DNA of 64,000 bases from Psychroserpens jangbogonensis (GTDB lineage Bacteria > Bacteroidota > Bacteroidia > Flavobacteriales > Flavobacteriaceae): positions 41,700-105,699 of the forward strand of contig NZ_JSWG01000010.1 in assembly GCF_000797465.1 (NCBI RefSeq). The letters are read 5' to 3'. The position numbers and the translations under genes were made by a program. The stretch's first letter is position 1; every line of letters starts with the position of its first letter. Of this stretch, positions 61,044 to 64,000 are shown one piece after another. The notes beneath the pieces were generated by a model. The model saw only the letters and a list, made by a program, of their open reading frames with translations. It did no database searches and had not been told where the DNA came from.

Positions 61044-61694
61044 TTACCATAAGTTAATACTACCTGTTCCTATACATTGGAAACAAATTCCGTTCATATA
61101 GTAGTTATATTCTGAAAGCACTCCTGAACCTGAGCATTTAGCGCAATTTTCAGCATGATACTGGAATTCACCTTTTTCATTATACACAGGGATTTTGTTT
61201 TTTAAATGTTCTTCTTTATGACAGCTTGCACATAGTGTTGTTAAAGCTTCATTGTCATATTCCCAAGCCATTTTTCCTGAGTTATAATATTTATGATGAA
61301 CATTCAAGTCATACATCTCTTTAATATGAGTACTCTTATCAAAACAAATGTATCTTGATTTTAAAGGTTCAAAAGAATTTTTTGGTTCTATCCATTGTGA
61401 AGCATAATTTAATTCAGTAATGTCTGGAACCTGTTTTACTTTGCCAATAAAATGGCAAATATTCATGAAGTTGTTTTTGATAATAAATATTCCTTTTGAT
61501 GGCTTGTCAGTTTTACCAACAGAAAATTTTTTAGCTTTTAATTGGTTATAATCATTTACACCAAATTTACTTGACAATCCTAACAATTCATTTCTCTCAA
61601 TTCCACATTCAGTGCAACAAGAATTATCTCTTGAAATAATTTCCTCTCGCTTAACTTTCCATTCTGGAGTACTTAATTGCTCATTATAATTCAT
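61044..61694 (-). CDS. HNH endonuclease with zinc-ribbon C-terminus
   Basis: 216 residues. The start (TPEWKVKREEIISRDNSCCTECG) carries the first Cys pair. The HNH core is DLNVHHKYYNSGKMAWEYD, then ALTTLCASCHKEEH. The last ~45 residues have two DnaJ-type CxxCxGxG motifs (CAKCSGSG and CFQCIGTG), an unusual addition that may bind zinc. A nicking or cutting role on DNA is likely. It is convergent with the last island gene (53 bp apart) and followed upstream by a palindrome, so it may belong to the cassette region rather than the island. Confidence 0.82.
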   Translation of the reverse strand: MNYNEQLSTPEWKVKREEIISRDNSCCTECGIERNELLGLSSKFGVNDYNQLKAKKFSVGKTDKPSKGIFIIKNNFMNICHFIGKVKQVPDITELNYASQWIEPKNSFEPLKSRYICFDKSTHIKEMYDLNVHHKYYNSGKMAWEYDNEALTTLCASCHKEEHLKNKIPVYNEKGEFQYHAENCAKCSGSGVLSEYNYYMNGICFQCIGTGSINLW

Positions 61695-61717
61695 AATTGT
61701 TTTTCAAACTTAAGTAC

Positions 61718-61843
61718 TACGTTGTTGTATGGTTTGTTACGTGGTTTAAGCAACTAATTTAGTAAATAATTACTGACCAAGAAAGTCCGTGAGGACTTTC
61801 GTAAGTAGGCGATAAGCCAGCAATAAATTATATACGGTGTTGC
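61718..61843. repeat. Cassette-junction-like palindromic element A
   Basis: A GC-richer ~125-bp element between two minus-strand genes. The core is a perfect hairpin GAAAGTCC-GTGA-GGACTTTC (61781-61800), flanked by GACCAA and by AAGTAGGCGA, then AGCAATAAATTA. The same flanks surround a different hairpin at 63494-63518, so the flanks are conserved and the hairpin sequence varies. Confidence 0.55.
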
Positions 61844-61849
61844 CAGTAG

Positions 61850-62620
61850 TTATATTGGTTTTTTAAGTTCATTGAAAATTTCCGAAGTTTGTAATGCTTT
61901 ATTCAGTGTGTTCTTAATTCCAAAATCATCAATTTTTTCAAGCCCTTTTCTTATAATTTTAACTTCTTTGGAATTAAAAATTAAATGACTTTTAGAAACT
62001 GGATTTAATTTAAAATCTTCGAATACATACCAATATCTATTTGCCTTACCATAAAGCTTTTGATCTGTCAATTTCTCATATTTATTCATCAATAAAAGCT
62101 TAATATCATTTTCAGCATTTTCAAATACATTTTGATATAGCTCGTCGTGTATTTCACTGAACTCAAGTTCCATAAATTCAATAACTTCTTTAGGATATTC
62201 AAAGGTTAGTCCAGAACTAACACCTTCTTTTTCATTAATAATTAGATAAAAAGATTTGTAAGTGTTTTCAAATTTAGCAACATCAATAAATAACCAATAA
62301 CGTGTTTGGTCAGGTGTTAAATGTCCCCAAAAATTTGAATGTTTTACATTTTTCGAGAAATATCCATTAATTCTTTGAACTCTTTCTTCAAGAGTTTCGT
62401 GAAAAATTGATATTATTTTTGATAATTCTTGACCATCAAAATTTTTCTTTAATTCATCCCAAATTAAAGCTTGTGATTCTTCATCGCTTTTGTTTTTAAA
62501 AATATTGTCAGTTACATGTCCAACAATATTTTTTTGATTATCAAAATACAGTTCAATTATAGGTGATTGTAATACTTCATAATCATTAAAAACTTTTGTA
62601 ATTCTATCTATTAAGTCCAT
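61850..62620 (-). CDS. Hypothetical protein, partner of a HEPN protein
   Basis: 256 residues, not recognised. The start (DLIDRITKVFNDYEVLQSPIIELYFDNQ, then HVTDNIFKNKSDEESQALIWDELK) suggests a small alpha/beta N-terminal domain. The rest is mixed, with NRYWYVFEDFKL near the end. It overlaps the upstream HEPN gene by 10 bp, so the two are translated together, an arrangement common in toxin-antitoxin pairs. No nucleotidyltransferase motif is present. Confidence 0.62.
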   Translation of the reverse strand: MDLIDRITKVFNDYEVLQSPIIELYFDNQKNIVGHVTDNIFKNKSDEESQALIWDELKKNFDGQELSKIISIFHETLEERVQRINGYFSKNVKHSNFWGHLTPDQTRYWLFIDVAKFENTYKSFYLIINEKEGVSSGLTFEYPKEVIEFMELEFSEIHDELYQNVFENAENDIKLLLMNKYEKLTDQKLYGKANRYWYVFEDFKLNPVSKSHLIFNSKEVKIIRKGLEKIDDFGIKNTLNKALQTSEIFNELKKPI

Positions 62621-63063
62621 TTTGATTCTCCTGTTTTTATTATAAAATCTACTGCTTTGAATATTTCCGATTGATAATTTGAAAGATATTTATTTACATC
62701 AGTAAATTTACTCTTTACATTTTTATGAGCAATTATTCTTTTCATCCTTTTTTCGGATGTATATCTTAAATTATTATTCCAAATTTGATTAGCTTTTTTT
62801 ACGATAATTGTCATTTTTTGTTTCTCATTAACATTAAGTTTTTGTGAAATCAATGATTTTAGATAAAGCTTTTCGAGGTTATGTTTCGAGTCAAATTCGT
62901 ATGTGTATTTTACGATATAAGCTCTAAACATACATTCTATTGAAACACCAGCACAATAACTTGCAAATATTATAGAATTAGGATTTTTCAACAAATGATT
63001 TAAATCTTTTTGTCGAGATAAGGATGCTGAATAATAATCTGCAGGTGTGAATTTATGTGTCAT
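62611..63063 (-). CDS. HEPN-domain protein, candidate toxin
   Basis: 150 residues. An N-terminal helix pattern typical of HEPN proteins (DYYSASLSRQKDLNHLLKN, then FASYCAGVSIECMFRAYI) is followed by YTSEKRMKRIIAHKN, where Arg106 and His113 give an R-x6-H signature. HEPN RNases work as toxins or abortive-infection effectors. The downstream overlapping gene could be its antitoxin. Palindromic elements lie on both sides of the pair, consistent with a mobile two-gene cassette. Confidence 0.65.
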   Translation of the reverse strand: MTHKFTPADYYSASLSRQKDLNHLLKNPNSIIFASYCAGVSIECMFRAYIVKYTYEFDSKHNLEKLYLKSLISQKLNVNEKQKMTIIVKKANQIWNNNLRYTSEKRMKRIIAHKNVKSKFTDVNKYLSNYQSEIFKAVDFIIKTGESKWT

Positions 63064-63078
63064 TTTCTTATTACTGGC

Positions 63079-63358
63079 AACGACCTGCTAAACGCAGTTC
63101 GGCTTTGAAAACGAAGATACAAAAAGTGGATGATAATGAAGCGTTAAGTTGGGCGGTAGCTCAATAGCCATTATCTATCTCGCTTATGGGTTTTTTTTTG
63201 AAAAATTTTATAAGTGAGCCACTTTATTGCATCGGGAGTTTGAGAAGTCGGATCAAATTGCTTTTAGCTACTGTTATGACACGTTAAAGGCTTGAGCCTG
63301 TCAGCAGGAGCTGTTTCAAATAAATAAGTGCTTTAGCAATTTGGTTTAGCAGGTCGTT
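63079..63358. repeat. 280-bp element bounded by a 15-bp perfect inverted repeat
   Basis: AACGACCTGCTAAAC at 63079-63093 and its exact reverse complement at 63344-63358. The interior is not coding. The left arm begins 15 bp upstream of the HEPN start codon. Confidence 0.6.
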
Positions 63359-63436
63359 AGGTCACATTTCACTTGTGTGGAGAGAGTGCGCAGCACGTAG
63401 CAACACAAGTCAGCTTCAGCTGAATGTGACCTAACG
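63355..63436. repeat. 82-bp nested palindrome
   Basis: The outer arms CGTTAGGTCACATT and AATGTGACCTAACG are perfect (14 bp). Inner arms are ACTTGTGT and ACACAAGT (63371/63403), and the innermost hairpin is GTGC-GCA-GCAC (63386-63396). The GTTAGGT and ACCTAAC ends match the integron core motifs GTTRRRY and RYYYAAC, but in reversed order. Confidence 0.6.
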
Positions 63437-63441
63437 GTCTC

Positions 63442-63549
63442 GGCTATGAGTAGTTGCGTGGTTTAGCACATATCTTTGCAAGTACACACCAAGTTGGAAA
63501 TTCCGCAGGAATTTCCAAAGTAGGCGAGAACAAGCAATTACTTATAGCC
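63442..63549. repeat. Cassette-junction-like palindromic element B
   Basis: The outer arms GGCTATGAGTAGTTGC (63442) and GCAATTACTTATAGCC (63534) pair at 14 of 16 positions. The core hairpin TTGGAAATTCC-GCA-GGAATTTCCAA (63494-63518) is perfect. The flanks ACCAAG and AGTAGGCGA match those of element A. Confidence 0.6.
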
Positions 63550-63571
63550 ATTGTTGTGCAACGTTTTATTT

Positions 63572-63949
63572 TTAATTATTTCTTTCAAGATAATCAATGT
63601 CAATTTCTGTCTGTTTTACGAAATCCAAAAATTCCTGAGTTATTCTTACTCTATTCATACTACCATTCCATTCAGCTTTATTTTTAGTTAAAGCGTCCAC
63701 AGAATATGATAAGAGATTTTTTAATTCGATTTTTCCATTCAAATTCGGTCGAAAAACAATAATAAATGCTTCATTAATTTTGCGACATAGAAATTCAATC
63801 TGATTCAGCTCAAGAGAACTTTTTTCAACCATTATGAATTCCATTGCACTTTGAGTATCCAATTCCAATTCGGCAAAATAATGGTCAATTAGTGCTTTAA
63901 CATTGGTTTCGTTTTTCGGATAAATATTCAGCTTCTTTTTTGGTATCAT
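63572..63949 (-). CDS. Hypothetical protein (125 aa)
   Basis: Not recognised. A small soluble protein with a basic start (MIPKKKLNIYPKNE), a helical region (LDTQSAMEFIMVEKSSLELNQIEFLCRKI) and an amphipathic end (ITQEFLDFVKQTEIDIDYLERNN). It could be a single-gene cassette, since palindromic element B ends 22 bp past its stop codon. Its promoter region is mostly beyond the 50 bp that remain in the window. Confidence 0.55.
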   Translation of the reverse strand: MIPKKKLNIYPKNETNVKALIDHYFAELELDTQSAMEFIMVEKSSLELNQIEFLCRKINEAFIIVFRPNLNGKIELKNLLSYSVDALTKNKAEWNGSMNRVRITQEFLDFVKQTEIDIDYLERNN

Positions 63950-64000
63950 TTTTTTTAATTCAATATTTTATGTTGTCGATCTCAAATGTCTTGTCCTGAA

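Larger units (their letters stand above)
63064..63571. other. Gene-free region filled with three consecutive palindromes
   Basis: About 508 bp with no supported gene. Apart from a T-rich stretch near 63186-63214 it consists of the three palindromic elements listed separately (63079-63358, 63355-63436, 63442-63549). Base composition is noticeably less AT-rich than the neighbouring genes. Confidence 0.6.

Noticed and set aside
63355..63436. Canonical integron attC site
   Set aside because: GTTRRRY and RYYYAAC-like ends are present, but in the opposite order to a true attC, and no integron integrase is in the window. Kept only as cassette-junction-like.
1..64000. CRISPR arrays, IS elements, rRNA and tRNA genes
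   Set aside because: No regularly spaced short repeats, transposase or integrase motifs, or RNA gene structures were found on either strand.

Overview
The window is low-GC DNA from a member of the Flavobacteriaceae (Bacteroidota). This rests on a flexirubin/aryl-polyene type pigment cluster, a giant adhesin with a type B type IX secretion signal followed by a PorP/SprF gene, Bacteroidota-type promoter elements (TAnnTTTG), and the absence of Shine-Dalgarno sites. The genus cannot be resolved from the sequence.

Region 1 (1-18804) is a pigment biosynthesis operon on the minus strand. It runs from a tyrosine ammonia-lyase (17448) down to a CoA-ligase-like gene cut by the left edge. A divergent flavin-dependent halogenase-like gene is at 17569. 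The lyase supplies a 4-coumarate-type starter. The ACP, ketosynthases, a ketosynthase-like chain-length factor that has lost its active-site Cys, ketoreductase and two hotdog dehydratases extend the polyene. Thioesterase, acyltransferase, methyltransferase and ligase tailor it. LolA-like, MMPL, GT2-DUF2062, NodB-like deacetylase and C45 lipoprotein genes probably serve transport and attachment. Most genes overlap or are a few bases apart.

Region 2 (18805-31600) holds a small membrane protein, a 55-residue lipoprotein, a TPR sensor kinase with its LuxR-type regulator, the 1953-residue SprB-like adhesin with its PorP/SprF partner, a decayed PorP tail and a TM2 protein. A 23-bp exact direct repeat lies at both ends (18934 and 31565).

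Region 3 (31599-33993) is degraded intergenic DNA with two unknown overlapping genes, a WG-repeat gene that has lost its start, and palindromes.

Region 4 (33994-60990) is a defence island of about 27 kb. It has a WYL regulator. A 14.7-kb operon carries a methyltransferase-like/histidine-kinase fusion, a receiver/cold-shock protein, hsdM, hsdS, two DUF262 proteins and hsdR. A retron follows (ncRNA, RT and three accessory genes, one a receiver-HEPN fusion), then an SSB-like/cold-shock-zinc pair. Two paralogous Cys-motif genes bracket the island. Six transcription units start with the same 35-bp module: an inverted repeat ATGCA-N7-YGCAY placed exactly 10 bases upstream of a TAnnTTTG-like -7 element. 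The island therefore looks like one regulon wired with two-component signalling parts, and it is the best candidate for an undescribed system.

Region 5 (61044-63949) holds short minus-strand genes (HNH nuclease, a HEPN toxin-like pair, an unknown) separated by a family of large imperfect palindromes that resemble mobile gene-cassette junctions.

No rRNA, tRNA, CRISPR array, transposase or integrase was recognised.
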